NCBI GenBank assembly: GCA_946413245.1
Contig: CAMKJS010000034.1
Location: 1-33,305 of the forward strand
Length of the DNA stretch: 33,305 nucleotides
Reading direction: 5' to 3'
DNA from: an uncultured Clostridia bacterium
GTDB lineage: Bacteria > Bacillota > Clostridia > Christensenellales > Aristaeellaceae
Under the pieces are notes generated by a model, which saw only the letters and a list, made by a program, of their open reading frames with translations, did not search any database and had not been told where the DNA came from. The translations under genes and the position numbers were made by a program. Positions 18,101-27,140 of the stretch are shown piece after piece (position 1 is the stretch's first letter; each line of letters opens with the position of its first letter).

Positions 18101-18139
18101 AAAAACCGCGGGACGGCCTCACGCCGCCCCGCAGTTTTT
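18101..18139. terminator. Bidirectional terminator
   Basis: AAAAAC...CGGC and GCCG...GTTTTT arms (18101-18117 and 18123-18139) pair with two mismatches around a CTCAC loop. T tracts on both strands let it serve both the plus-strand gene ending at 18090 and the minus-strand lepB ending at 18186. Confidence 0.8.
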
Positions 18140-18140
18140 A

Positions 18141-18185
18141 TCTCTGCTCTTAGCTCTCCGCTCTTAACTCTTAAACTCTCCACTC
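18141..18185. repeat. Degenerate AGAG heptamer repeat
   Basis: On the minus strand AGAG occurs seven times in about 45 nt, with successive spacings of 7, 8, 7, 7, 7 and 5 nt. It sits between the lepB stop and the shared terminator. It codes for nothing visible. Confidence 0.5.
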
Positions 18186-19106
18186 TCACTGTACTCCCCG
18201 CCAGTCGCTGAACAGCACCCGGCGCACATGGCCGATGAGCATGCTGCGGGCGATAGGCCCGACGCTGCGGCTGTCGTTGGAGTTGTTCCGGTGGTCGCCG
18301 CAGACGAAGTAGTAATCCTCGTCCAGCTTAAATTCCTTCCCGACGATATCCTTCCACCAGTCGCTGCCCATTGTGTCGATATCCTGCCCGTTGATCAGCA
18401 GCGTTCCCTGATCATATTTCATCTTCGTGCCGTCTGCCGCGGTTCCGCTCACCGCCCCGCCCCGCCAGGGCCAGCTCTCTCCGTTCACCGTCAGGTCCAG
18501 GTGCGTTCCGTCCTGTTCCAGCAGCAGCGTGTCGCCCTTCTTCGGAACCCGATAGGTGTCCATTTCGCTGTTGAGCCCCTTCCGGTAGCTGACGTTGATA
18601 TAACTTTCCTCCTGCTTCTCCCCATTCACGTACAGCCAGCCTTCCTCAAAGGCGACCGTATCTCCCGGCAGGCCCACCACGCGCTTGACGAAGTTCGTGC
18701 CGCCCCGTCCGGGATACCGGCAGATCACCACGTTGAACCGCTCCGGGTTCCCGCCGAAGGTGAACCGCTGCGCGTTCTCCTGGGTTTCCGCGTCCACCCA
18801 GGGCAGGCACAGCCAGGTGCTGGAGAAATCGTACTTGGAAACCAGCATGATCTCGCCGTCCGCCAGCGTATCGTCCATGGAATGCCCGTCCACCCGTACC
18901 GGTTCAAAGATAAAGGAACGGATCAGCAGCGCGGCGACAACCGCCGTTACAATGGTCAGCACCCAGCTCAGGATTTCCTGCCCCACGGATTTCTTTTCCT
19001 TCTCCTTCTTTTTTCCTTTTTTGCCCCCGGCCTCTTTTACAGCCTCTTCCGTACTCTTTTTCCCGGTTTCTTCATGTACGTTTTCTTTCGTTTCCAGTTC
19101 AGACAT
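18186..19106 (-). CDS. lepB: Type I signal peptidase
   Basis: Membrane serine protease that removes signal peptides from exported proteins. The 306-residue protein has a highly charged cytoplasmic N-terminal extension of about 40 residues (Lys/Glu-rich), one membrane helix (about 45-63) and the outer catalytic domain. The nucleophile is Ser76 in GHSMDDTL and the general base Lys at about 141 in FVKRVVGLPGD. The C-terminal box GDHRNNSNDSRSVG is intact. An inserted stretch of about 60 residues lies between the two boxes (around 170-235). It starts 4 nt after the TPR gene, with its ribosome site inside that gene, and ends the chain of minus-strand genes. Confidence 0.95.
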   Translation of the reverse strand: MSELETKENVHEETGKKSTEEAVKEAGGKKGKKKEKEKKSVGQEILSWVLTIVTAVVAALLIRSFIFEPVRVDGHSMDDTLADGEIMLVSKYDFSSTWLCLPWVDAETQENAQRFTFGGNPERFNVVICRYPGRGGTNFVKRVVGLPGDTVAFEEGWLYVNGEKQEESYINVSYRKGLNSEMDTYRVPKKGDTLLLEQDGTHLDLTVNGESWPWRGGAVSGTAADGTKMKYDQGTLLINGQDIDTMGSDWWKDIVGKEFKLDEDYYFVCGDHRNNSNDSRSVGPIARSMLIGHVRRVLFSDWRGVQ

Positions 19107-19110
19107 GACT

Positions 19111-19977
19111 TCAGTTAACTCCTTTCAGCCGGGCGATTTCCCCGGAAATCTGCTCTTTCCCGCAGTAATTCAGCGGGGAGAAACGACCTTCCGCAGCCTT
19201 TTCCAGCTTTTCCAGCGCCGCGGCGTTCTTTCCTTCTTCCAGGTCGTACCGGCTCAGGAAGTAAAGGGTATCGATCTGCGTGTCCTTCAGGGCGTGGGCC
19301 TTCTCAAACCATTCCCGGGCCGCAGCGGGATCCTGCTTCACCCGGTACAGGAACTGACCCATGTTGTCCAGGCAGACGGGATCCTCGTCATCGTATTCCA
19401 CGCCTTTCCGGATGAATTCCTCCGCCTTGCTGACGCCGGCTTCCCACTCCTCTTCGGGAGAAAGCTTTTTCTCCGGCTCCGCCGCGCCTTCTCCGGCCGC
19501 CTGCTGTTCCCCGGCTTCGGCGGGCTCCTCAGCCTGTGCTTCCTGCTCTTCGGTCAGCATCTCCCGGGCCGCTTCGGCGGCAAAGTCCGGTTTGTTCGCC
19601 GCGTCGTACTTTTCCACATAGAGGTATCCCAGGGTCTGGTACAGCAGGCCGGTTTCCCCCTTGCGGTACTGCTGCTCCAGCGTGTTGATCCCCTTATCCA
19701 GGTCTCCCAGGCGGAAGCAGCAGGCAGCGTAGTCCACCAGCAGCGTCACCCGCTGGTCCGGCGTCATACCGGGCGCCTTCTGGTGCTTCACCAGGAAGTC
19801 CTTCGCTTTCTGGTATTCGCCGTTCCGGATAATCAGCAGCGCGTATGCCAGGTTATACCGGGGCTCGTTCAGCCCTTCGGCGAAAGCTTCCTCGTAAAGC
19901 CGAACGGCTTCCCCGGTCTCGCCCTTCCGCTGCAGTCTGTATGCCTTGTTGGCCTTGAATCCCGTCATCAGTCCCAT
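19111..19977 (-). CDS. Tetratricopeptide-repeat protein
   Basis: A 288-residue soluble protein made of TPR-like helical hairpins. Examples are GETGEAVRLYEEAFAEG near 18-34, GEYQKAKDFLVKH, RLGDLDKGINTLEQQY and DPAAAREWFEKAHAL. An Ala/Glu/Pro-rich disordered insert of about 40 residues lies in the middle (about 137-177). There is no signal peptide or membrane helix. TPR proteins are interaction scaffolds; the partner cannot be named. The gene is 4 nt from mrfB on one side and 4 nt from lepB on the other, so all three are translated from one message. Confidence 0.85.
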   Translation of the reverse strand: MGLMTGFKANKAYRLQRKGETGEAVRLYEEAFAEGLNEPRYNLAYALLIIRNGEYQKAKDFLVKHQKAPGMTPDQRVTLLVDYAACCFRLGDLDKGINTLEQQYRKGETGLLYQTLGYLYVEKYDAANKPDFAAEAAREMLTEEQEAQAEEPAEAGEQQAAGEGAAEPEKKLSPEEEWEAGVSKAEEFIRKGVEYDDEDPVCLDNMGQFLYRVKQDPAAAREWFEKAHALKDTQIDTLYFLSRYDLEEGKNAAALEKLEKAAEGRFSPLNYCGKEQISGEIARLKGVN

Positions 19978-19981
19978 GTGT

Positions 19982-21124
19982 TCACTGCTCCTTCAGCTTG
20001 CGTCTCAGTCGATCCATGCGGTATTGTAACGCATTTTGCTTTTCTTGTACAGTCAAATCCACCCGGAGGGAAGGCTCCGCCAGCAGCGCCATCGCCTGCT
20101 CCGTCAGTGCCAGCGCCGCCGCGGGATCCCGCAGCACGTGCTCGCTGTATTTGGCCAGCTCCACATACGGCTGAATGCCTCCCCGGCGCTCCGCGATCAT
20201 CTCCCGCCAGATCCGGGCCGCCTCCTGCCGTTCGCCGGCCCGTCGGTAGCTGGCGGCCAGCGCCTCGGCCGCTTCCGAGCCCATGCGTCCCCGCCGGGCC
20301 AGCCGGTAGCACTTTCGCGCTTCCGGGGCGTGATCCATCCGTTCCAGCGCCCGGCCCATGGAGTACACGTCCTCGCTGAAGCGGATCTTCTCCGGATGCT
20401 CGTAAAGATCCGCCATATGGTTCAGCAGCACGCACAGGCTCATGATGTCCTGGGCGTTATGCTTCAGGATATCGTCCAGCAGGGACATCTGCCCGGTTTT
20501 CAGATAGGTGAAATACCGTTCCGGCACCTCGCTGCCCGGCAGGTCGTCCTCCCGGGGCCGGCCGAGAATCACTTCCTCCAGCCGTCCGAGGTTGCACCGC
20601 CCCAGCCGCAGCCGCCACAGCCGGCGGCACATGTGCAGCAGATCCAGATGCGGCAGCTCCAGGCAGGAGCGGTCCATCCGGTTCATCAGAAAGCGCCCCT
20701 CCAGCAGAGGCACGTCGAAGGTCGTCCCGTTGAAAGTGCAGAGCACGTCGAACTTTCCCAGCCCCGCCGCCACGTGCTTCAGCAGATAGGGCTCCTCCGG
20801 ATAGTCCCGCATCAGGAACTGGTGCACCTCGAAACCGGTATCCGTCAGAAAACCCATGCCCACGAGGAAGGCCACCGTTCCGGCGCCGCCCAGCCCAGTG
20901 GTTTCCGTGTCCAGATACAGGATTTTCCGCGGATCCAGCGGCTCCGGCAGGCTCCGGTCGCTCATCAGGCGCAGGGTTTCCCCCCGCAGGTCGTAAGCTC
21001 CGGGAAACTCCTCCGCCGGGCGGGTGACCGCGAAGTGCCGGCAGTCCGTGCTTTTCTGCTCCGGCGTCGCCGGGGGCTTGCCGCCCGTTCCGCCCACAGC
21101 CCGGAGCTTGTCGCGCAGATTCAT
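19982..21124 (-). CDS. mrfB: MrfB (YprB)-like exonuclease with TPR-like tail
   Basis: DEDD-type 3'-5' exonuclease fold. LDTETTGL (71-78) is ExoI, FNGTTFDVPLLEGRF is ExoII and HNAQDIMSL is ExoIII. The C-terminal 120 residues are helical and TPR-like. In Bacillus subtilis, YprB (MrfB) works with the helicase YprA (MrfA) in repair of mitomycin-C adducts independently of UvrABC. The 380-residue length is close to that protein. Its start overlaps the mrfA stop by 4 nt, the classic arrangement of the pair. Identification rests on motifs and synteny and is strong. Confidence 0.9.
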   Translation of the reverse strand: MNLRDKLRAVGGTGGKPPATPEQKSTDCRHFAVTRPAEEFPGAYDLRGETLRLMSDRSLPEPLDPRKILYLDTETTGLGGAGTVAFLVGMGFLTDTGFEVHQFLMRDYPEEPYLLKHVAAGLGKFDVLCTFNGTTFDVPLLEGRFLMNRMDRSCLELPHLDLLHMCRRLWRLRLGRCNLGRLEEVILGRPREDDLPGSEVPERYFTYLKTGQMSLLDDILKHNAQDIMSLCVLLNHMADLYEHPEKIRFSEDVYSMGRALERMDHAPEARKCYRLARRGRMGSEAAEALAASYRRAGERQEAARIWREMIAERRGGIQPYVELAKYSEHVLRDPAAALALTEQAMALLAEPSLRVDLTVQEKQNALQYRMDRLRRKLKEQ

Positions 21125-23391
21125 TTCGTCAGCTCCCTCAGCAGCGTCACGGCCGTGCGCTTGCCGTTCTCCCCGATCTCGCCCACCGGCCCCACGCAGG
21201 AAGGACAGCCGTATTCACACCCGCAGTCTTCCGCCACCTGCAGCGCCTTCTGCAGCAGCACGTCCCGCATGCCGTACGCCTTGTGTGCCAGGCCGATGCC
21301 GCCCGGGCAGTTGTCGTACAGGATGATCGTGGGCTGATCCGTGATCGGGCTCTTCACCTGGTAGATCACCGCGATGTCCCGCGGCGCGCACATCAGGTAC
21401 AGCGGACACACGATGCGCAGCAGGTTGGCGATGCCCATCATGCCGTTTTTCAGCGTGTCGCTGGGGAAGCGCTGTGCCAGGTCTTCCGGCAGTGTCCACC
21501 ACATGGCGGTGGTGTGCATATCGGTTTCCGGCAGGCGCACGTGACCGAATCCCAGGGTTTCATGGGTGTCGAATTTGATCTTCTTGAACATGGTCACCAG
21601 GGCGGTCACCTTGATCTCCCCGATGGCGGTCACCCCGCCCCGGCGGTGCGGTTCCTCCTTCTCCACGTCCAGCAGGCTCAGGCTGATATTCAGGTCCGCG
21701 TCCGTGTAATAGCCCGTGTCCACAGCTCGAATGAAGGCCTTGCAGGCGTCAAAGTCCAGCTTCTCCACCTGGAACTGCCGGCCCTCATGCATATAAATCG
21801 CGTTCTCGTGCAGCAGCATCGGCGCGGTAAACCGGTCCATCTCTCCCACCACCCGGTGATGAGCCGGATCGGTGATGTCGATAATCATAAAGTTCTCCGC
21901 CGCGGCGGAGCGCAGGGAAATCTCGCTGGCCGGGAAGTCCTCCGCGCTCCAGTGGTATTTCCCCTCCGCGTGGTGCAGAATGCCCTCCTCCGTCAGGTAT
22001 TCCAGCATCTCCTCCGATCCGGGGGAGTTGCCGAAGCCTTCTCCGTCCGCGAAGGGCAGCTCAAAGGCGGCGCACTTGAAATGGCTGATCAGGATATACA
22101 GGTTGTCCGGGTTCAGCAGCGCGTTCTCCGGGCTCTGCCGCAGGAAATAGTCCGGATGGTTCACGATATACTGGTCGATGGCCGCGGAGGAAGCGATGAA
22201 GAACACGATGCTGGTTCCCTGCCGCCGGCCGGCCCGGCCCGCCTGCTGCCAGGCGCTGGCGATGGTGCCCGGATATCCGCAGAGCACACAGGCGTCCAGC
22301 GCGCCGATATCGATACCCAGCTCCAGGGCGTTGGTGGAAACCACCGCGTCCACCTGCCCGGACCGCAGGCCCTTCTCGATACCTCGGCGCTCCAGCGGCA
22401 GATAGCCGCCCCGGTAGCCCCGCACCCGGCCCGCGTTGCCCAGGGGATCCCGCACCATATCCTTCAGGTAGCGGGTCAGCACCTCCACCGTCAGCCGGGA
22501 CCGGGCGAAGGTGATGGCCTGGATGCCGTTTTTCAGCAGCATGCCGGAGATGGACCGGGTCACGGGAATCACGCCCTGGCGGATGCCCAGCTGCCGGTTC
22601 ACCACCGGCGGATTGTAGAATACGAAGTGCCGCTCTCCCATGGGAGCGCCGTTCTCGTCCACCAGGGTCACCGGCCGGCCGATCAGGGTTTCCGCCAGTT
22701 CCCGGGGATTGGCAATGGTGGCGCTGCACAGAATATACTGCGGGTGGCTTCCGTAGAATTCGCACAGCCGGGTCAGCCGCCGCAGCACGTTGGCCAGGTT
22801 GCTTCCGAACACCCCGCGGTAGCTGTGAATCTCGTCGATCACGATATAGTGCAGGTTCTCGAACAGCTTCACCCATTTGGTGTGGTGCGGCAGAATCCCG
22901 GAATGCAGCATATCCGGATTCGTCACCACGATGTGCCCCGCCTGGCGCACGGCCCGCCTCGCCGCCGCGGGAGTATCCCCGTCATAGGTGTAGGTCTTGA
23001 TATCCACACCCATGTCTTCGATCATTTCGTACAGCTCGCTCACCTGGTCGGCGGACAGCGCCTTTGTGGGAAACAGGTACAGCGCCCGGGTGTCCTCGTT
23101 CCGCAGGATCGCGGAGAGCACCGGCAGGTTGTAGCACATGGTCTTGCCGGAGGCGGTAGGCGTCACCACCGTCACGTCCTCGCCCCGGTCGGTGGCGGCC
23201 AGGCACTGGGCCTGGTGCACGTACAGGGAATGGATCCCCCGCTTCTCCAGCACCGGGCGGAGCCGCTCGTCCATGCAGTCCGGGAAAGGCGCGGTTTTGG
23301 CCGGGCGAGCCGGCATAACCTCCCAGCGGGTCACGTCCTTCATAAAATGATTGTCCCGGCGGAGCATGTCCGCCAGCTGTGTCACGTTCAT
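21121..23391 (-). CDS. mrfA: MrfA (YprA)-like DEXH helicase with DUF1998 Zn domain
   Basis: Superfamily 2 DNA helicase of 756 residues. Motif I is TPTASGKT (77-84), motif II DEIH (186-189), motif III SAT, and motif VI QQAGRAGRRQ. The long C-terminal region ends in the four-cysteine cluster CGCEYGCPSCVG (about 723-734) of the DUF1998/MZB domain, which in MrfA binds zinc. The ligase-independent mitomycin repair role is known for the B. subtilis homologue, and linkage to mrfB supports it here. The start at 23391 has AAAGGAGGG upstream. The Na/Pi symporter gene ends 37 nt before it in the same direction. Confidence 0.94.
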   Translation of the reverse strand: MNVTQLADMLRRDNHFMKDVTRWEVMPARPAKTAPFPDCMDERLRPVLEKRGIHSLYVHQAQCLAATDRGEDVTVVTPTASGKTMCYNLPVLSAILRNEDTRALYLFPTKALSADQVSELYEMIEDMGVDIKTYTYDGDTPAAARRAVRQAGHIVVTNPDMLHSGILPHHTKWVKLFENLHYIVIDEIHSYRGVFGSNLANVLRRLTRLCEFYGSHPQYILCSATIANPRELAETLIGRPVTLVDENGAPMGERHFVFYNPPVVNRQLGIRQGVIPVTRSISGMLLKNGIQAITFARSRLTVEVLTRYLKDMVRDPLGNAGRVRGYRGGYLPLERRGIEKGLRSGQVDAVVSTNALELGIDIGALDACVLCGYPGTIASAWQQAGRAGRRQGTSIVFFIASSAAIDQYIVNHPDYFLRQSPENALLNPDNLYILISHFKCAAFELPFADGEGFGNSPGSEEMLEYLTEEGILHHAEGKYHWSAEDFPASEISLRSAAAENFMIIDITDPAHHRVVGEMDRFTAPMLLHENAIYMHEGRQFQVEKLDFDACKAFIRAVDTGYYTDADLNISLSLLDVEKEEPHRRGGVTAIGEIKVTALVTMFKKIKFDTHETLGFGHVRLPETDMHTTAMWWTLPEDLAQRFPSDTLKNGMMGIANLLRIVCPLYLMCAPRDIAVIYQVKSPITDQPTIILYDNCPGGIGLAHKAYGMRDVLLQKALQVAEDCGCEYGCPSCVGPVGEIGENGKRTAVTLLRELTK

Positions 23392-23428
23392 CCGGCCTAC
23401 CCTCCTTTCATACCGTTCCTCGCGTTTT

Positions 23429-25219
23429 TTACTCGTCCGCTGTCAGCAGGTCCTTCTTGCTCAGATACCGGGCCTGGAACTCTTCGATATATTCCGTGTA
23501 ATGATGCTGGTGTTCCCGGTGCAGCACGTCGGACATTTCGTGCACGTCCAGCGCGTTCTCCGCCAGCTCCACGATCACCAGCGCGATATTGGAGCAGTGG
23601 TCCGACACCCGCTCGAAATCGCTGATCAGGTCGTTGAACACGTATCCGTTTCCGATGGTGCACTTGCCCTTCTGCAGCCGGGCGGTATGCTTCTCCCGCA
23701 TCTTCCGGCAGATCCGGTCGATCACCTGCTCCAGGGGTTCCACCCGGTACGCCTCGTCCACGTTGCCGGTCAGGAAGCTTTCGAAGGCGATGGACATGAT
23801 TTCCCGGATCGCGGCCACCAGGTTTTCCATTTCCTTCTGGCCCTTGTCGGAGAAGCGGATCTTCTTTTCCTGGATTTCCTGCGCCCGCTCGGCGATGTTC
23901 ATCGAGTGGTCGCTGATGCGCTCCAGATCCGTGATCGCCCGCAGGTACTGGCTGACGGCCTTGTTCTGGGTCTCCGTCATTTCGCGGCCGGTCAGCTTCA
24001 TCAGATAGCTGCCGATCTTGTCCTCGTAGCGGTCCACGGTGCTTTCCAGCTTCACCACGTCCTGGAAGCCCTTTTCCGTATACTCATGCAGCAAATCCGT
24101 GGCGCAGACGATACTGTCCCAGGTCAGCTGCGCCATCTTGTTGATGGTCAGCCGGGTCTGCTCCACTGCCAGGGTCGGATAGGCCAGGAAGCGCTCCTCC
24201 AGCCGTTTCATATCCTCCGATTCCGCCTGCTCCTCCGGATCGGTGGGCACCAGTGCGGTCACCAGCTTCTCAATCAGCGGAATGAACGGCGCCAGCAGCA
24301 GTACCGTGCTCAGGCGGAACAGGGTGTTCAGCAGCGCGATGCTGAACATGTTCATGGTCATGTGGGTGAAGGAGAAATGCAGGAACGCGTCCAGAATATA
24401 GAACGCCGCGGCGAACAGCACCACCCGGGAGATTTCCACCACCAGGTAGGACAGCGCCGCCCGCTTCCCGTTCCGGGAGGACCCCATGCCGGACATCAGT
24501 ACCGGCACCGAAGCGCCCACGGCGATACCCAGAATCATGGGCAGCGCCACGTCGAAGGTAATCAGCCCCGTGCTGGACAGCGCCTGCAGGATACCCACGG
24601 AAGCGGAAGCGCTCTGCAGAATCGCGGTGATCAGAATGCCCAGCAGGATGCCCAGAAACGGATTGCTGAAGCTGGTCATCAGGGACAGGAACGCGGGATC
24701 CGTGCGCAGGCCGGACACCGCACCGCTCATGGTCTTCATGCCGAACATCAGCACCGCGAAGCCCATCAGGATGTCGCCCACGTGCTTCATCGTCTGTTTT
24801 TTGCTGATCATGCGGAACAGGATGCCCGCCACCGCCACGATGGCGCTCAGGGTTTCCGTGCTCAGCAGCTGCAGAAACGGAGAGGCTCCTGTCTCCCCCA
24901 TGCCGGAAAGACAGATGACCCAGCCCGTCACGCTGGTGCCCAGCACCGCTCCCATGATCACCGCGATGGCCTGCCGCAGCGTCATCATCAGGGAGTTGAC
25001 GAAGCCCACCACCATCACGCTGGTAGCGGAGGAGGACTGGATCACCGCGGTCACGCCGGTGCCCAGCAGAATGCCCCGTAGCGGCGTGCTGGACAGCCGG
25101 TACAGAATCAGCTCCAGCTTGTTGCCCGCCACCTTTTTCAGCCCGTCCCCCATCAGGGACATGCCGAACAGGAACATGGCCACGCCGCCCAGCAGCAGAA
25201 TCACTGACGATAAACTCAT
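23429..25219 (-). CDS. Na+/phosphate cotransporter with C-terminal PhoU domain
   Basis: The 596-residue protein is of the Na/Pi-cotransporter II (NptA/YjbB-like) type. The membrane part (about residues 1-320) has two inverted repeats marked by QSSSATS near 60 and LQSASASVG in the second half, the signature substrate-binding motifs. The remainder (about 340-580) is two PhoU-like three-helix bundles, with repeated hydrophobic/acidic helices such as ERISDHSMNIAERAQEI and FERVSDHCSNIALVIVEL. It would import or export phosphate driven by Na+, with the PhoU part regulating. ATG 25219 has GGGAG 8 nt upstream. It lies 31 nt after metI and 37 nt before mrfA. Confidence 0.92.
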   Translation of the reverse strand: MSLSSVILLLGGVAMFLFGMSLMGDGLKKVAGNKLELILYRLSSTPLRGILLGTGVTAVIQSSSATSVMVVGFVNSLMMTLRQAIAVIMGAVLGTSVTGWVICLSGMGETGASPFLQLLSTETLSAIVAVAGILFRMISKKQTMKHVGDILMGFAVLMFGMKTMSGAVSGLRTDPAFLSLMTSFSNPFLGILLGILITAILQSASASVGILQALSSTGLITFDVALPMILGIAVGASVPVLMSGMGSSRNGKRAALSYLVVEISRVVLFAAAFYILDAFLHFSFTHMTMNMFSIALLNTLFRLSTVLLLAPFIPLIEKLVTALVPTDPEEQAESEDMKRLEERFLAYPTLAVEQTRLTINKMAQLTWDSIVCATDLLHEYTEKGFQDVVKLESTVDRYEDKIGSYLMKLTGREMTETQNKAVSQYLRAITDLERISDHSMNIAERAQEIQEKKIRFSDKGQKEMENLVAAIREIMSIAFESFLTGNVDEAYRVEPLEQVIDRICRKMREKHTARLQKGKCTIGNGYVFNDLISDFERVSDHCSNIALVIVELAENALDVHEMSDVLHREHQHHYTEYIEEFQARYLSKKDLLTADE

Positions 25220-25250
25220 AAACGCATCTCCCGTTATTTATCCGCGGTGT

Positions 25251-25961
25251 TTACTGGTTCTTCAGCCGCTTGTCCAGCTTCGCAGCCAGCCAGGTTCCGA
25301 AGCTCTGGATAATCTGGGTGATGACCACCAGCACGATCACCGCCAGATACAGCACCGCGAACCGGTACCGCTGGTATCCGTAGGCCAGAGCCAGCTTGCC
25401 CAGGCCGCCGCCGCCCACCGCGCCGGACATGGCCGTATATCCCATGATGGTGGTGATGGCCAGCGTAATGTTGGTTACCAGGCTCGGTACGCTCTCCGGC
25501 AGCATCACGTGGGTCACGATCTGCAGGGGAGACGCCCCCATGGACAGCGCCGTCTCGATGATGTTCGGGTTGATTTCCCGCAGGCTGGATTCCACCAGGC
25601 GGGCAATGAAGGGGAACGCCGCCACCGTCAGGGGAACGATGGCCGCCACCGTGCCCACCGAAGTCCCCACGATCACGCGGGTCAGCGGAATGATCATCAC
25701 CATCAGGATGATGAAGGGCACCGAGCGCAGCAGGTTGATCATCACGTTCAGAAAGCTCATAAAGGGCCGGGGAAGAGGCCGGATTCCCTTCTGCTCGCCC
25801 GTCACCAGCAGCACGCCCAGCGGCAGCCCGATAATGACGGCGAACAGCGTGGCCAGCAGCGTGGAATAAACCGTCTCCCATACGGCAAAGGGGAACTCCG
25901 TCAGCAGGCACTGCCAGGCTTCCTGCAGCCGTTCCGGGGTAAACGCGTTGGCGAAATTCAT
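25251..25961 (-). CDS. metI: Methionine ABC transporter permease
   Basis: Inner-membrane permease of 236 residues with about five membrane helices, forming the channel of the MetNIQ methionine importer. The MetI signature is visible as SLREINPNIIETALSMGASPLQIVTHVMLPES (the EAA coupling loop, about residues 133-164) followed by AMSGAVGGGGLGKLALAYGYQRY. The start overlaps the metN stop by 4 nt. The last residues are basic (KLDKRLKNQ). Nothing in it looks altered to match the unusual binding protein encoded upstream. Confidence 0.95.
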   Translation of the reverse strand: MNFANAFTPERLQEAWQCLLTEFPFAVWETVYSTLLATLFAVIIGLPLGVLLVTGEQKGIRPLPRPFMSFLNVMINLLRSVPFIILMVMIIPLTRVIVGTSVGTVAAIVPLTVAAFPFIARLVESSLREINPNIIETALSMGASPLQIVTHVMLPESVPSLVTNITLAITTIMGYTAMSGAVGGGGLGKLALAYGYQRYRFAVLYLAVIVLVVITQIIQSFGTWLAAKLDKRLKNQ

Positions 25962-26986
25962 GCCCTCTCCTCCTTTGCCGCGTATTCAGCTTCCACCTGA
26001 ACCGTGATGTTCGGAATCGTGCTCAGGTAGGCGATCGCCCTGCCGAGATCCTCCGGCGTCCCGGGAATGTCCAGCAGAATATATCCGTATGCCTTGTCTC
26101 CCACCGAGCGGGTGGAAGCGCCGAGAATGCTTGCCAGAATACCGCAGTCCACCGCCATTTTGGCGATCAGCGGCTCCCGGGAGGCGACCGCGCCGTTGAA
26201 GATGACCCGGATGCGCTGGCCGCCTTCGGGGAAGATGGCGTCATTTTCCGGATTCGACGGGTTGATCAGGTTCCGGGTCGCGGCAGCCCGCGGGTTCGCG
26301 AAGACCTCGGCCACCGTTCCTTCCTCGACCACCGTTCCGTTTTCCAGGATGGCCACCTTGTTGCATACTTCCTGCACCACGCTCATCTGATGTGTAATCA
26401 CGATCACGGTGATGCCCAGCTTCTGATTGATGTCCCGGATCAGTTCCAGGATCGCGTGGGTCGTTTTCGGATCCAGCGCGGAGGTCGCCTCGTCGCACAA
26501 CAGCACGTCCGGCTCCGTCACCAGGGCCCGGGCGATCGCCACCCGCTGCTGCTGACCGCCGGACAGCTGCGCGGGATAGGCGTTGGCCTTGTCCGGCAAC
26601 CCAACCAGCTCCAGCAGTTCCCGGGCCTTTTTCTCCGCGGCTTCCCGGTTTCCGCCGCTCAGCTTCAGCGGCAGCATCACGTTCTTCAGGCACGTCCGCT
26701 GCATCAGCAGATTGAACCCCTGGAAGATCATGGTGATCTTCCGCCGCATCGCCCGCAGCTCCTTCGCGGAGAGGGAGCCCATATCCCGGCCGTCCATCAG
26801 TACGCTGCCTTCCGTCGGCCGCTCCAGCATATTGATACAGCGGACCAGGGTACTCTTCCCGGCGCCGCTCATACCGATAATGCCATAGATATCCCCGTTC
26901 TCGATCGTAAGGTTGATCTGCTTCAGGGCGTCCACCCCTCCGTCCGAGGTGGTGAAGTGCTTGGAGAGGTTCCTCAGTTCAATCAT
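25958..26986 (-). CDS. metN: Methionine ABC transporter ATPase
   Basis: ATPase subunit of the methionine importer, 342 residues. Walker A is GMSGAGKST (38-46), the signature is LSGGQQQR from 141, and Walker B ends in Asp165-Glu166. The C-terminal NIL domain (about 262-335, QRIRVIFNGAVASREPLIA onward) is the methionine sensor that causes trans-inhibition in MetN proteins. I set the start at ATG 26986 with GGAGGG upstream; the frame is open further up, but that stretch contains the promoter and terminators. The gene has its own promoter (27018-27047), separated from metQ by strong terminators. Confidence 0.95.
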   Translation of the reverse strand: MIELRNLSKHFTTSDGGVDALKQINLTIENGDIYGIIGMSGAGKSTLVRCINMLERPTEGSVLMDGRDMGSLSAKELRAMRRKITMIFQGFNLLMQRTCLKNVMLPLKLSGGNREAAEKKARELLELVGLPDKANAYPAQLSGGQQQRVAIARALVTEPDVLLCDEATSALDPKTTHAILELIRDINQKLGITVIVITHQMSVVQEVCNKVAILENGTVVEEGTVAEVFANPRAAATRNLINPSNPENDAIFPEGGQRIRVIFNGAVASREPLIAKMAVDCGILASILGASTRSVGDKAYGYILLDIPGTPEDLGRAIAYLSTIPNITVQVEAEYAAKEERA

Positions 26987-27017
26987 ACCCGTCCCTCCGA
27001 AATCATGCTTACCTTTT

Positions 27018-27047
27018 ATTATACCCGAAATCCACTCTCTTCCGCAA
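27018..27047 (-). promoter_or_regulatory. Promoter of metN-metI
   Basis: On the minus strand TTGCGG (27047-27042), an 18-nt spacer and a perfect TATAAT (27023-27018). Predicted start near 27011 leaves a short leader of about 25 nt, too short for a riboswitch. Confidence 0.65.
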
Positions 27048-27059
27048 CCGGCTTCTCGC

Positions 27060-27094
27060 AAAAAAAGGATATCCGGGCTTCCGCCCGGATATCC
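27060..27094 (-). terminator. Strong terminator between metQ and metN
   Basis: On the minus strand GGATATCCGGGC-GGAA-GCCCGGATATCC, a perfect 12-bp stem, followed by seven Ts (27066-27060). Confidence 0.92.
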
Positions 27095-27140
27095 ATAGAT
27101 TTTGCTTCCAACCGAAGGTCCAGGGGTTCGCAGCGCCCGG

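Noticed and set aside
21283-25081. Two long plus-strand frames
   Set aside because: They are antisense to mrfA and to the Na/Pi symporter gene and have the His/Gln/Arg-rich look of shadow frames.
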